64,000 bases of DNA from Schizochytrium sp. TIO01 (Eukaryota; Sar; Bigyra; Thraustochytrida; Thraustochytriidae): positions 6,691,261 to 6,755,260 of the forward strand of contig SMSO01000031.1 in assembly GCA_004764695.1 (NCBI GenBank), read 5' to 3'. Numbering within the stretch: the stretch's first letter is position 1; the number at the start of each line of letters is the position of its first letter. Made by a program: the position numbers and the translations under genes. The notes beneath the pieces are model-generated. The model searched no databases, was not told the DNA's origin, and saw nothing but the letters and a program-made list of their open reading frames with translations. Shown here one piece after another: positions 42,501 through 52,100 of this stretch.

Positions 42501-44656
42501 CGCACCGCCGCCGTGTTATTGACGAGACCGTGCAGACTGCTCTCCCCGAGTCTAAGAACCCGGACGAGGTTTCTCTCACCGTCAAGGCGTTCATGACCGC
42601 CGAGCTCCCGAACGAGTTGATTGAGCTCCTTGAAAAGATTGTTCTTCAGGGTTCTGAATTCTCTGACAACCGCAACCTTCAGAACCTTCTCATCCTCACT
42701 GCCATCAAGGCTGACAGTGGTCGTGTGATGGATTACATCCACCGTCTTGACAACTTTGATGCTGCTGATATTGCCAAGATCGCCTGCTCTGAGCAGTACC
42801 AACTCTTCGAGGAGGCCTACGAAATCTTCAAGAAGAGCAAGCTTAACGTGGACGCCATCGATGTTTTGCTCAACCACATGGAGGACCTCGATCGTGGTGT
42901 CGAGTTTGCCGAGCGCTGCGATGAGAGTGAGGTATGGAGCCACCTTGCCAAGGCACAGCTCGATGCCAACCTCATCCCCGATGCTATCAACAGCTACATC
43001 AAGGCTGACGACCCTACCGATGGGTACAAGGAGGTTGTCGAGGCTGCTAAGCGCGAGGACAAGTGGGCCGATTTGGTGCGCTTCCTCAAGATGGCCCGTA
43101 CCAAACTCAAGGACCGCTTCCTTGACAGCGAACTCGTCTTTGCTTACGCCCGTACCAGTGACCTTGCTGAGCTCGAGACCTTTGTCACAGCCCCTAACCT
43201 CGCCGACATTCAGGCCTGTGGTGACCGCTGCTTCGACCAGGGCCTCTTCGAGGCTGCCAAGATCCTCTTCAACGCCGCATCCAACAACGCCAAGTTGGCC
43301 AGCTGTAACTTGCAGCTTGGTCTCTTCAAGGAGGCTGTCGATGCTGCTCGCAAGGCAAACTCTGTGAAGACGTGGAAGGAGGTCTCTGCCGCTTGTTTGG
43401 CCGCTGGCGAGACCAAGCTTGCTGGTGTCGCTGGTTTGAACATTGTCACCCGCCCGGATCACGTTGAAGATCTTATCTCCGAGTACGAGCGCCGTGGTTT
43501 GATCGATGAGCTTCTCTCCCTCATGGAGCAAGGCCTTGGTCTTGAGGCCGCCCACGCCGGTGTGTTCACTGAGCTTGCCGTGCTCTACTCTAAATACAAG
43601 CCCGAAGCCCTTATGGACCACTTGAAGGTGTACTCGCGCCGCTGCAACGCACCCAAGGTGCTTCGCGCATGTAACAAGGCTCGCTTGTACGAGGAAGCGT
43701 GCTACCTCATGCTTGAGACCGAGGACTATGATTCGGCTCTTAACCTCATGATGGAACACCCGGAGACAGCCTGGGAGGATGACAAGTTCCGTGACACTGC
43801 CACTAAGGTTCGCAACCGCGAACTCTGGTACAAGGGTGGTGCCATTCCCTTCTATCTCAAGTATGCCCCGATGAAGCTGAACAAACTTCTCCTTCAGCTC
43901 AAGGAGATCGACCATTCGCGCGTAGTGCAGGTCATCCGCCAGGCTGACAACCTTCCCCTTATCATGGACTACTTGAAGGCCGTGCAGAAGGAGAATATTG
44001 CGTCTGTTAACGAGGCTATCAACGAGGTTCTTGTCGAGGACGAGAACTACGAGGCTCTTCGTGAGAGCGTTGACGAGCATGACAACTTTGACCAGATTGC
44101 TCTTGCCAAGAAATTAGAGAAGCATGAACTTATTGAGATGAAGCGTATTGCATGCCATCTTTTCAACAAAAATAAACGCTTTGCCGACAGTGTTCGCCTC
44201 GCAAAGCAGCTCAAGCTCTACAAGGACGCTATCAAGGCTGCCGCTGAGTCTCGCGAGGAGGCTGTTGTCGAGGAGCTCTTGCAGTTCTTTGTGGCAATCA
44301 ACGACCGCGAGGCCTTTGCCGCTACTCTTTACGAGGCCTACGATCTAGTTCGTCCTGATCTGGTCTTGGAGCTTGCCTGGCGTAATCAGCTCACTGATAT
44401 GGCCATGCCATTTATCATTCAGTACGTCTCAGACCTTACTGACCGCGTCAAGAAACTTGAGGAGGCCGCCAAGCCTGCCGAACAGGACCAGCAGCAGGGT
44501 GGCCAGGTACAGGAGACATACATGTCCGGCCCCATGATGATTGCTAACTCAGCCTACAACCCCGGCATGGCCCAGCAGCAGCAGTACATGATGCAGCCGA
44601 ACCAAGGAATGATGCCGAATGGAATGGGTTATGGCCAGCACAACTACCAAATGTAA
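39581..44656 (+). CDS. CLTC: Clathrin heavy chain (1691 aa)
   Basis: This is the triskelion leg that forms coats on vesicles from the plasma membrane, trans-Golgi and endosomes. The protein begins at ATG 39581 (AAGATGGCG), is uninterrupted, and has the family's normal length of about 1.7 kb residues. Residues 1 to about 360 form the N-terminal propeller that binds adaptors, followed by a linker with the MYVGEFNRLF region. Seven clathrin heavy-chain repeats occupy about 540-1560. The trimerisation region near the end carries MAMPFIIQYVSDL. The tail is Gln/Met/Gly-rich (MMQPNQGMMPNGMGYG). Codon use is strongly biased toward C/G-ending codons, consistent with high expression. The symbol follows the animal name. 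Confidence 0.98.
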   Translation: MAQQLPIHFTERLNLSAQGVNPSSLRFGELTMESDNFILIRETGSDGKQVLTTVDLNAGGQMQRRPIAAEAAIMNPVGREIALRGGQNLQIFNTETRTKMKSFKLPEGTEIKFWRWINRTTVAFVTATSVYHWSMEGSEDPKKIFDRHASFPRNAQVINYKASDDDKWLLIVGISKGDDGKVMGSMQLYSVERKVSQPLQGFAGSFTTIFKDGHSRNMFCFVEKKPNSPFKLYCMEVGKDKDAPGGVFKLPPRDIAFPADAPDDFPVALIASRKYDVLHLITKMGYLYLHDIHSGNLIFCNRITADTVFVSTPMSDGSGVLGVTSGKGQVLQVSINEQTLIPYLLAQGNQSQLAMELAGRLNLPGAGEMYVGEFNRLFQSGDYKGAARVAAASGQSLRTQETINKFLQIPQQQGQPQPVLMYFSTLLEKGKLNVIETLELARRVLQQGRQNMLENWLKEDKLECSEELGDMVIQSDPKMALSIYLRANVPEKVVQCFVLTGDFAKIVPYSVKVGYQPDYILMLQNLVRQNPKAAEDFAKNLVNNEGGRLVDVGMVVDVFMQLNRIQETTSFLLDALKGNRADEGHLQTRLLEINLLGGAPQVADAIFASEMFSYYDRAHIARLCEKSGLYQRALELYTDIEDIKRVIVNTQAISAGFLVDFFGTLTGENCIECLNVLMMHNIKANLQLVVQAATKYAEQLGASELIKLFESYKSYEGLYYFCGSIIHVSQDPDVHFKYIEAAAKMGQFDAVIRQCRESQYYDPEKVKEFLLLENMQDPRPLIHVCDRHGYIAELTSYLYSKNLTKHIEVYVQKVSPQRTPEVIGKLLDLDCDEAFIKSLLESVRNMCPVAELVSQVEERNRLRMLQPFLEQRVAEGNTEVATHNAIGKIYVTINKDPAEWLQNNQFYDSKEVGKFCEKLDPYLAFLAYKRAWGSCDDELIEVTNANELFKDQARYCVERQDMGLWERVLRNDNPHRRRVIDETVQTALPESKNPDEVSLTVKAFMTAELPNELIELLEKIVLQGSEFSDNRNLQNLLILTAIKADSGRVMDYIHRLDNFDAADIAKIACSEQYQLFEEAYEIFKKSKLNVDAIDVLLNHMEDLDRGVEFAERCDESEVWSHLAKAQLDANLIPDAINSYIKADDPTDGYKEVVEAAKREDKWADLVRFLKMARTKLKDRFLDSELVFAYARTSDLAELETFVTAPNLADIQACGDRCFDQGLFEAAKILFNAASNNAKLASCNLQLGLFKEAVDAARKANSVKTWKEVSAACLAAGETKLAGVAGLNIVTRPDHVEDLISEYERRGLIDELLSLMEQGLGLEAAHAGVFTELAVLYSKYKPEALMDHLKVYSRRCNAPKVLRACNKARLYEEACYLMLETEDYDSALNLMMEHPETAWEDDKFRDTATKVRNRELWYKGGAIPFYLKYAPMKLNKLLLQLKEIDHSRVVQVIRQADNLPLIMDYLKAVQKENIASVNEAINEVLVEDENYEALRESVDEHDNFDQIALAKKLEKHELIEMKRIACHLFNKNKRFADSVRLAKQLKLYKDAIKAAAESREEAVVEELLQFFVAINDREAFAATLYEAYDLVRPDLVLELAWRNQLTDMAMPFIIQYVSDLTDRVKKLEEAAKPAEQDQQQGGQVQETYMSGPMMIANSAYNPGMAQQQQYMMQPNQGMMPNGMGYGQHNYQM

Positions 44657-45006
44657 GCGAACGAAAGTTCTGCATCAGCAACTTGCAAACAAATATACAT
44701 CTACTTTTATCAAATAATAAAACATTACTCCCCCCTTTATATCTCTTCTGCTATCGTCTCATTTCTGATTGGCATCTAGTCAACTCGTGACCTCGTGTGC
44801 CTTGTTACATTTTTGCTGCTGCAACATAAGACATAATTCGCCGTCAAGACAAGTTTATACAAAATATGTTGTAATTTCTTTCAGAGTATGTTTGTTATAC
44901 TTTCAATAGTATTTGGAACGCTGGGAACATGCTGCAATTGAAGAAAAAACGCTGTCCCTATGTGAGATGAAAATTGATTACAAGTTTATGTGCATGAAAA
45001 ACAACT
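44657..45006. other. Short convergent spacer with both 3' ends
   Basis: 350 bases between the stops of clathrin (+) and the SBF transporter (-). The only clear signal is AATAAA at 44716. Confidence 0.6.
44716..44721 (+). terminator. AATAAA polyadenylation hexamer, clathrin mRNA
   Basis: A canonical hexamer 60 bases after the clathrin stop, in a local A/T-rich context followed by a C/T-rich run. Position fits a short 3' UTR. Not proven to be used. Confidence 0.45.
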
Positions 45007-46458
45007 TTAAGCCGCAGTAATATGGGCAGATGAACTGAAGGTAGGTAAAGTTTTCTTAAGCTTTGTGCCATTCGTCTGTTCTTCCAATGTGATGTCTTCC
45101 TCATCAAAACCGTGCTCAACTCGTCCTGAACGTTTTATTTTGTTCAACTCCATATCACAAGTGCGTCGAGTACCTTCAAGATCTTCGTCATAGCGGTCAC
45201 GGCCACGGCCATCACAAGGAGCATGGAAACAACGCAACAAAAAGTAAAAGAGAACGAATTCAACAAAAAGCCACATGACAGCGAGCATTGGAAAACTCAA
45301 AGCTTCGCCACGACTACAGCCTTCAAAAGTATTTCCAATAAGAGCAAAAGCAACACCAAAATTTTGAACCCCTGTTTCAATGCCAATTGTACGCTGCTCT
45401 TTACGATGAAGTTTGCTGCAGGCGCTAACAGCCATGCCAATAAGTAGCCCAAGAGGCAGGTAAATTGCTGTTGCTGCCCACAACATGGGAAAACTTGTGT
45501 AGTCAAAAATTTCGCGATTCTCGTTTACCACAGATCCGAAAGCACCGCCAAGAAATGCCAAGCCAAGAACACTTCCAATTCGTGCAGTGTACTTTGCGGC
45601 AGGCTTCGAAAAGTACAATACAATCATTCCTACCAGCATACTGATCACTACGACTAGCATAGTACAGACAATACGAGCGAATGGGATAGCACGTACACCT
45701 TCGTTCAGGCCAAGGCCTAAGTTACCGTACAGATAAACGTTGAAGGGCATCCACACCACAGCGAAGCAGGAGGATAGTACTGCAAGCACAATCGAAACTG
45801 GCCAGTTTCCCTTTGTTATGTAACTCAGTAGATTAGAGGTAATACCACAAGGAGAGGAACCTACGATCACTGCTCCAACAGCAACGAGGTCACTGAAACC
45901 AAAAATCTTCGAAATGACAAATGCAAGCAAAGGCATTATAATGAATTGAGCGAGTAATCCTACCACGATACTCCGTTTGTGCTGGCCAAATACCTCTCGC
46001 ACAGCAGCAAACCGCACTGTGGCGCCCATTGACATCGACACGCAGACAACGAGAATCCAGCTAAGGATTGCGAATGTGTCCAGGACCTGCTCACATGATA
46101 TTGCGATCTCAATCACTTCCTCGTTGCATACAGCCAGGGCATCACTTAAGTCTACCGAACATGCTCCTTCGCCACGGCACTTGGCTTGAAGTGCTGATTT
46201 TGCAGACTTACAAGGCACAACATTCCCTTCGAGATCGCCATATATCTCCGTATTAGTTGATGCATCATAGCAGGTACTGTTGAGGCTCGCTGATGTACTG
46301 ATTTTGACAATATTCGCATGTGCTGCCTTGCACGAGAGGTTTACGATGGGGTCATCTAATGTTGCAGTCTCGCAAACCGTCAATGAGCACGACCTTGTGA
46401 CATCTGCTTGCACTACGTATGCTGCAAGTACAAACGTACAAAGCTTGATCAAGCGCAT
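45007..46458 (-). CDS. SLC10/SBF-type Na+-coupled transporter with N-terminal cysteine-rich lectin-like domain (483 aa)
   Basis: Residues 1-18 are a signal peptide (LIKLCTFVLAAYVVQA). Residues 19-125 form an ectodomain with nine cysteines. Its second half, C-x5-CSVD...C...IAISC, resembles the end of an SUEL/rhamnose-binding lectin domain. Residues 128 to about 410 form nine or ten membrane helices of the sodium:bile acid symporter fold. These include the two crossing-helix motifs GSSPCGITSN (200-209) and ETGVQN (361-366) that line the Na+ and substrate site. The C-terminal 70 residues are charged and cytosolic. SLC10/BASS proteins import organic anions with Na+, often bile acids, sulfated steroids or pyruvate. 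The substrate here is not assigned. The lectin resemblance is by eye and moderate. The ATG at 46458 gives the signal peptide. Confidence 0.9.
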   Translation of the reverse strand: MRLIKLCTFVLAAYVVQADVTRSCSLTVCETATLDDPIVNLSCKAAHANIVKISTSASLNSTCYDASTNTEIYGDLEGNVVPCKSAKSALQAKCRGEGACSVDLSDALAVCNEEVIEIAISCEQVLDTFAILSWILVVCVSMSMGATVRFAAVREVFGQHKRSIVVGLLAQFIIMPLLAFVISKIFGFSDLVAVGAVIVGSSPCGITSNLLSYITKGNWPVSIVLAVLSSCFAVVWMPFNVYLYGNLGLGLNEGVRAIPFARIVCTMLVVVISMLVGMIVLYFSKPAAKYTARIGSVLGLAFLGGAFGSVVNENREIFDYTSFPMLWAATAIYLPLGLLIGMAVSACSKLHRKEQRTIGIETGVQNFGVAFALIGNTFEGCSRGEALSFPMLAVMWLFVEFVLFYFLLRCFHAPCDGRGRDRYDEDLEGTRRTCDMELNKIKRSGRVEHGFDEEDITLEEQTNGTKLKKTLPTFSSSAHITAA

Positions 46459-47857
46459 TTTGCTACAGAACTTTGATTCGCTTTTAAGAAATCAAGAAAT
46501 TGGTTTTGCAGAGACGCTGTAAAGCTCTAGTGTGTAAATAACCCCTATATCGTGGGCTTGCCCACGGTTGGTGCCACGAAAATAGCCTTTTCTTCGTTGA
46601 GGTTTTCCACAACTGCCAAAATCTCAACAGCACACGAAGTTCTTTACCGCGCGGTGCTGGTCTCCCTTTGTGTAGTATCGTGCTGAAGCAAAGTAACGTT
46701 GTGTCTCTATCCAGTCTACTTCAAGTCGCCCGCGACACTGTGCATCCCAAACGCAGGCTTGTTGTTCTTTGTTGTTATGTCACCTTCGCACCCTCTTCCC
46801 CGGCGAGAGAATGTCCACATTAAAGATTTACCCTCGACTTCGCTGGCAAGCGACCGAGGTCCTCTTTTACATTAAAGATTTCCCTAAAATATGTTACTGT
46901 CAATAATGAAATTAAGCTTCACGGCGTCAAGTGCCAAGATTTCTTAGTGCTTACAACTTTGACAAACATGAAGATCATCAAAACAATCTCTATTGCTTGT
47001 CTGTATAACAACAGGTCACCTGGGAAAACAAGGGCGGCCAGAGCAAGCGTGGATTCAAAGCAGCAGCTTCAAACCCAGCTTGAACTCGAACGACGAAGAG
47101 TATTTTCTTTTAAGTCGGCAGCGCGTCGGAAGTTCGCTGAGGCTGTGCCTTGTGGTCCACGACGACTTTTGCATCACAGCCGTTCAAGTGTGCTTTGTGG
47201 AGATGCCTACTCTGAGGGAAGAACAAACAAGCCCACTGGCCCTAGCCTACGCTTGAGACTAGCATGCAGTGTTTCAAGCGGCTCTTGCGCGGTGGCGAAG
47301 CGTAGAGACTACTTCAAGAGCCTTGACTGAGCTACATGAGGTGCATCGTGATCTGGTTAGAACTCGTTTTGCTTCCAAGAGGATGGATTCTTCCTCTGTC
47401 CTGCTACTACTATCAGTTATCGGTAAATGTCTTTATGCTACTCATTCAGGATATCAAAAGAGATATAGTACAAGGCATTTTGGATTCCTTTTGGTTCATT
47501 TCCGAGCCTTCAGGAATTGTTGTTTTCTTCTACATCTAGCCGGCCTTCAAGACCTTGCATTGATACTAATTCCACACAAAAGTGCATGTTTCATGCGATA
47601 AATTATGAGCCAAACTTAAGAATGCTATTGTAGCGTGAAAGTGATTGACAACAATCTTGGTGATAGGAAAAGGCTTGCCTAAGTTGCTCAAGAGGTCCAT
47701 GAATACATTCCGAACCTTCATAGTGCATTCATGCGCAGGCCTCTATGCAAATTGGTCGGTTCATACAATTCAAAGCGTAAGCATAAAGTGGTTTAATATG
47801 TTTAGATGATAGATGATCGATTACGAGGAATTCGTCGCCAAAGGCTATGCAATTTAG
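46459..47857. other. Spacer between SBF transporter and kinase-like genes
   Basis: Upstream of the SBF gene and downstream of the kinase-like gene (both -). A small perfect hairpin, CGTGGG-CTTG-CCCACG, lies at 46551-46566, just upstream of the SBF start. No gene recognised on either strand. Confidence 0.55.
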
Positions 47858-49144
47858 TTAGCTGCTAGGGCAGAGATTGGAGAAGAGTTTGGAAACACTT
47901 CCAAGCTCCGTCTGAAAAGCAATGGACGCGTCAACTTGATTGCCCAACTTCCTGGCAAAGCTAAAATCAAGCACGAGAACTCGGTCTTTTTCTTTACAAT
48001 AAACAAAGTGATGGAGCGCAATGTTCCTATGCAGAACTCCTGCTTCATGCAACGCACGTACAGCATGCAAGGCTTGTGTTTTGGTGCTAGGGTTCTCTCG
48101 AATGAGAGAGGGTGTCAAAGGCTGACCAGCGCCTAAAGTTGCAATGCACATGGGGCCCATCGGCTCGAGCTCACCATAAACACAACGAGGCACGAAGACA
48201 CCTTGAAGGTGAGAAAGGGGTCCACTGTACATAGATAGTTCGTTTGAGTAAAGGTTTTGGGGTTCTTCTTTTGGTAATTTAGAAGATCCCACTTTGGGTC
48301 CATCTTCACAATAGAACTTTACGTACATGCTATGAGGGGAATAAACACCAAGGAATGGCATTCTACTAACTTCACTCACCTCGGAAGAAGAAACCTTCTC
48401 TGACTTTTGAATGGATCGAAATAGCACTGATTGGAAGATTTTCGTGGACAGCGGCAGGCATCCCATGAACATGCTTCGTGACTTTTGATATGCGTCAAAC
48501 TGAGCTTGCCGTTTCTGTAATTTATTTTCATTTTGAGTTTCCTTATCCTGAATGACTACTTTTTGTTCAAAGCTCTCGCTTCTGGGTACCGGTGCCGTGG
48601 TGTTTGCTGTCGAGCGAAATGATTCTTTACGAATATGATGCGCCCTTGCCAATACTGCAGCGGAAGGCTTTACAGGTGTGCACAAAACACTAGAGCAACT
48701 GCTCAGTACAGATGATATTGACGGTGATCGAGTTAAGACAGGTTGCTCTGACGCTGTTTTCGGGACGCTGGTACAGTTTGATTGAGCAATAGGGGTGTCT
48801 TCTTCGGAGTTACTCTCGTTTTCTCCTTTAGGACGTACACGAATCTCCAACTTTAGCCGCAGGTTTCTAGGGAGATGCTCATACACGAGGCAGCGTTTCG
48901 TCCCTCGTTGGGCATCCGCTACTAAGCGAAACTCTTGCTTTTGATCTCCTCCAGAAAAGCTTGGATGACGTACGCTCATGAGCAAAGCCTTTCGCAAGTT
49001 ACGTTCCGCTATTTCGTCGCTCGATGGAGCTTTACTTTGACACATATCCTGAGGATTTTCCGGAGACGATGATTGCGTCCATGTCTCCACTCTCTGTTCT
49101 AGTGATACGCCAGCAGCTTCAATAGCCTGGACCACCCCTTCCAT
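47858..49144 (-). CDS. Protein-kinase-like (probable pseudokinase) protein (428 aa)
   Basis: Residues 1-260 are hydrophilic and Ser-rich without a recognised domain. From about 265 the pattern of a small kinase-like fold appears: a candidate Lys in VKFY (276), then NELSMYSGPLSHLQGVFVPR with a helix-C-type Glu (302), a hinge region, and LHAVRALHEAGVLHRNIALHH. The catalytic loop reads HRN (372-374) where active kinases have HRD, and the Asn five positions later is His. DFS (393-395) stands for DFG, keeping the Mg-binding Asp. The layout (LQG..VP, then H-x-D-I-x-L-x-x) matches the reduced kinase-like proteins common in fungi and oomycetes. Loss of the catalytic Asp suggests a pseudokinase or a binding role. 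The start is the ATG at 49144. Confidence 0.65.
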   Translation of the reverse strand: MEGVVQAIEAAGVSLEQRVETWTQSSSPENPQDMCQSKAPSSDEIAERNLRKALLMSVRHPSFSGGDQKQEFRLVADAQRGTKRCLVYEHLPRNLRLKLEIRVRPKGENESNSEEDTPIAQSNCTSVPKTASEQPVLTRSPSISSVLSSCSSVLCTPVKPSAAVLARAHHIRKESFRSTANTTAPVPRSESFEQKVVIQDKETQNENKLQKRQAQFDAYQKSRSMFMGCLPLSTKIFQSVLFRSIQKSEKVSSSEVSEVSRMPFLGVYSPHSMYVKFYCEDGPKVGSSKLPKEEPQNLYSNELSMYSGPLSHLQGVFVPRCVYGELEPMGPMCIATLGAGQPLTPSLIRENPSTKTQALHAVRALHEAGVLHRNIALHHFVYCKEKDRVLVLDFSFARKLGNQVDASIAFQTELGSVSKLFSNLCPSS

Positions 49145-52100
49145 TTTACTATCCTTACGCTGCTCTCAAGAGCTCTATGTTCTGGTGCTTTATGTTGCTA
49201 ATTTGGTTTTGTTGGCCGTCTGGGTCCGCTTGAGCGAGCCGGCCTTTTCGTCCAGCTTCCGCTACTCTTTTGTTCGAGTCAGCTTTGCTTCAAGTTGGCT
49301 TCAAGTCTGCGTCAAGTTAAATCTCCAGCTCAATCGCATTTGCAGTCTGCCTCATCATTTACCGCTCCTCCGTTTTTTTTCCGACCGTCAAATGGGTACT
49401 CCACAACTTCAGTTTCCGCGGCGACCATCATTGTGTTTAACATCGCCGTGGTACCACCAACGATTGTGCTGCTGGTAAATTCCATAAAACTTGATCATTG
49501 AGTAGCGCAAGCAAGATCTTACTTGCCACGTCAAATCGCGTGCCCCGACTCGGAGTTCTGTCACACTGCCGCTGCAACCATGATCATCGCATTGCGTTGC
49601 ATTGCATTTGCATTCAATGCTGTGGCCATGGCAGAGATCGCAGTCATGCTCATCGTCAGGTTCTTTGGGTTGGCGACGCCAAACTTGGAGTTCAAGTTGA
49701 AGCATCGTTGATGGGGCCGCTCTTTTCACCAGAACGCATGTTTTGGAAGGCACGTGCAGGAACTTTTCTATATTTAGAATATAAAAACGTAGGAAAATAT
49801 AGCAGAATAGAGACGAGGGAAAAAAGAAGGCAAGAAAGACCCCATTTTGCTTCAGGTTGAAGATTGGTCTTCAGGCTGGAACTCTCCGCGCTGCAATTTA
49901 TTTTTGATCTAGTTTATCTCGCAAGGTCCAGGCTGCTCATCATACACATGAAGATGAACGAGGGATCACATCTGTGTCTTCTGGAGTTTTTAGTTTTTTA
50001 TTTTTCAACTTGAGGGTTCTTCAAATAGTACCCACGTACGTACTACCAATGAGCAGGTGCTCTTAAGGTAAATGATAAGTAGGTGGGGCTAGTGCCGTGG
50101 GTTCTGGTAAATTTGCAAACCTTTATGTTAGAGTAGGCAATTCTTTGGCAAAATCGAAGGCAATCGAGAGTCGCAGAATAAGCTGAGAATGAAAGGAAGG
50201 ATCGCAATTCCAACTCTACACTCATGCTGGCTCTGCACAGGAACCCATGGTCGACCTTGGCATAACAGTTTGACCAGTGACAGGAGAGAGCTTTAAGAAC
50301 CGCGAGCTAGGACTGGTTTGGGGGCAATTGAACAGCGTACAGACTAGCAGGCGAGCAAGCACTCGGGTGTAACTTGGATCCTGGTGAGGCGAGCTATAGC
50401 AGAGATCTGATACGCTAGTAATGAGGGGCCTCGAGCAGTTTCCAGAGAGTGCCGCTGGTAAAAACTCGAAGGTTCCGCATCTGAACTATGTCCTGACGTT
50501 TTTCCTGAGCGAGTACTGGGAATAGCGACGTTGCAGTCTCCAATGTTCTTATGAGCTACCCTTTGCAACTCGTGTCTTCACTAGTACTAGGTATGTGGAG
50601 TATGAGGCCTTGAGGTACTAGTATTTCACCATACCCTTACGGTGGTGATTGTCTCTTGTCTACCAATCATGCATGGAAGCTGCCAATTATAGTGGATAGC
50701 TTTCAACATGGTGAATGGGCTGCAGAAGCCATTCTCTATCAGTCTGACAAGTCAAGCCAAAAAAGCTGTCAGTGCTGACATGCAGCTGATTCTTCAAGTC
50801 CTTCGCTGATGATACTTTGGACAAATACTTGGATAGGATAACATTTGGATTTGTCAAATTTCATGGTGTGGTGTACAATCGAGCAGATTAAGAACATTCG
50901 GAGACGTTTCCTGCCTGCCTAATACTAACCAAAATGTCAACAGGCAAACAAGCTTGCCAGGATTTCGAGCACCAATGCGAGAACAAGAGAGGCTGTGATG
51001 CGCTAGAGGCAGACGTCATCGACATTGAATGAGACTGCTCGAGACCGTTTGGTTGCTACCAAGGTAACACTATACTAGCACTATACACCAGCTGCATGAA
51101 GTACTTATATGACGAGTTGTGCCTAGATCAGGCTGCCATGATAATAGATTGGCAGCCCACGCACGATTCCAGTGATGAAGGGATTCTTGAGCATTATGTG
51201 CAGATTAATATAGCGCGTGTGCCGAGAGTCACCGGTGTTTGGTCAAGTTTCTATCTAAGGAATGCGGGTCTAGAGCTCTAGTTTTAATTTGCAGCTCATC
51301 GACATTCGATGTTACCGTGGAAGTATTCACAGCCGCAGCTCGATAGATGTCCCCAAGGTCAAATCTACTACAAATAGGCATGAAAATAACTTCAACGTAC
51401 CTGGGGTGATGCTTAGGAACAAAAGTTCACGAGGTAGAGTCATGGCTTTAATCCTCACCATAATGGGAGGAATGTTGGACGTGCTTGTCTTCTTGCAAAG
51501 TTTAGTTGAATAATGCAAGAAAAAAAACTCATTCACTCAATCTAGAGTTCCCGCACAAGTTGCCAAAGTCGAGGCGCATGCATACATTAGGGAAATGTTC
51601 ATTCCTGCCTGCTGTGGTTCCTAACAAATTTGTGGCGTGGTTTTGTTCGGGCAGCTTTCCCGATACCTGGCCTGGCTTGGACCTTGGAGCAGCATTCCCA
51701 AATACAATTACCTTACCCTAAGAAAAGAAATTTCATGTGGTTTCACAGATGTTCTTTACGAAACACCTAACCAAAGTTTATATATTGAAGAACTAATCGA
51801 AATCTAAGAAGCGGACATTCCAATCCTGGGATTGTTCGGGGTCGCCCATGCCATTATCTTCCGCAGTGCATAATTGAAGTTCCTCCTATTGGTCTTTCTA
51901 GCCGGTACGCGAAGCAAGCATTACGTTCGATCAAGTCTATTCTACATGCAATTTTAACTTAGCAATCATCTGCGTCTCGCTTATTCACTGTACGTGGTTA
52001 CAAAGCAGAAACGCGGCAAGATTAAGAGAATTGCTTTGCAGCTCCTGACTCTTGTCATGCAACTTGAACTAGAAGATATCGACTGCAATCTTCATTCTCC

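Noticed and set aside
41540-44080. 846-codon open frame opposite clathrin heavy chain
   Set aside because: Exactly antisense to a certain gene. Its Leu/Val/Glu-heavy content is the mirror of clathrin's biased codons, which avoid TTA, CTA and TCA. No independent motif.
46551-46566. Perfect hairpin upstream of the SBF gene as a regulatory RNA
   Set aside because: Six base pairs and a four-base loop are too little to support a function.
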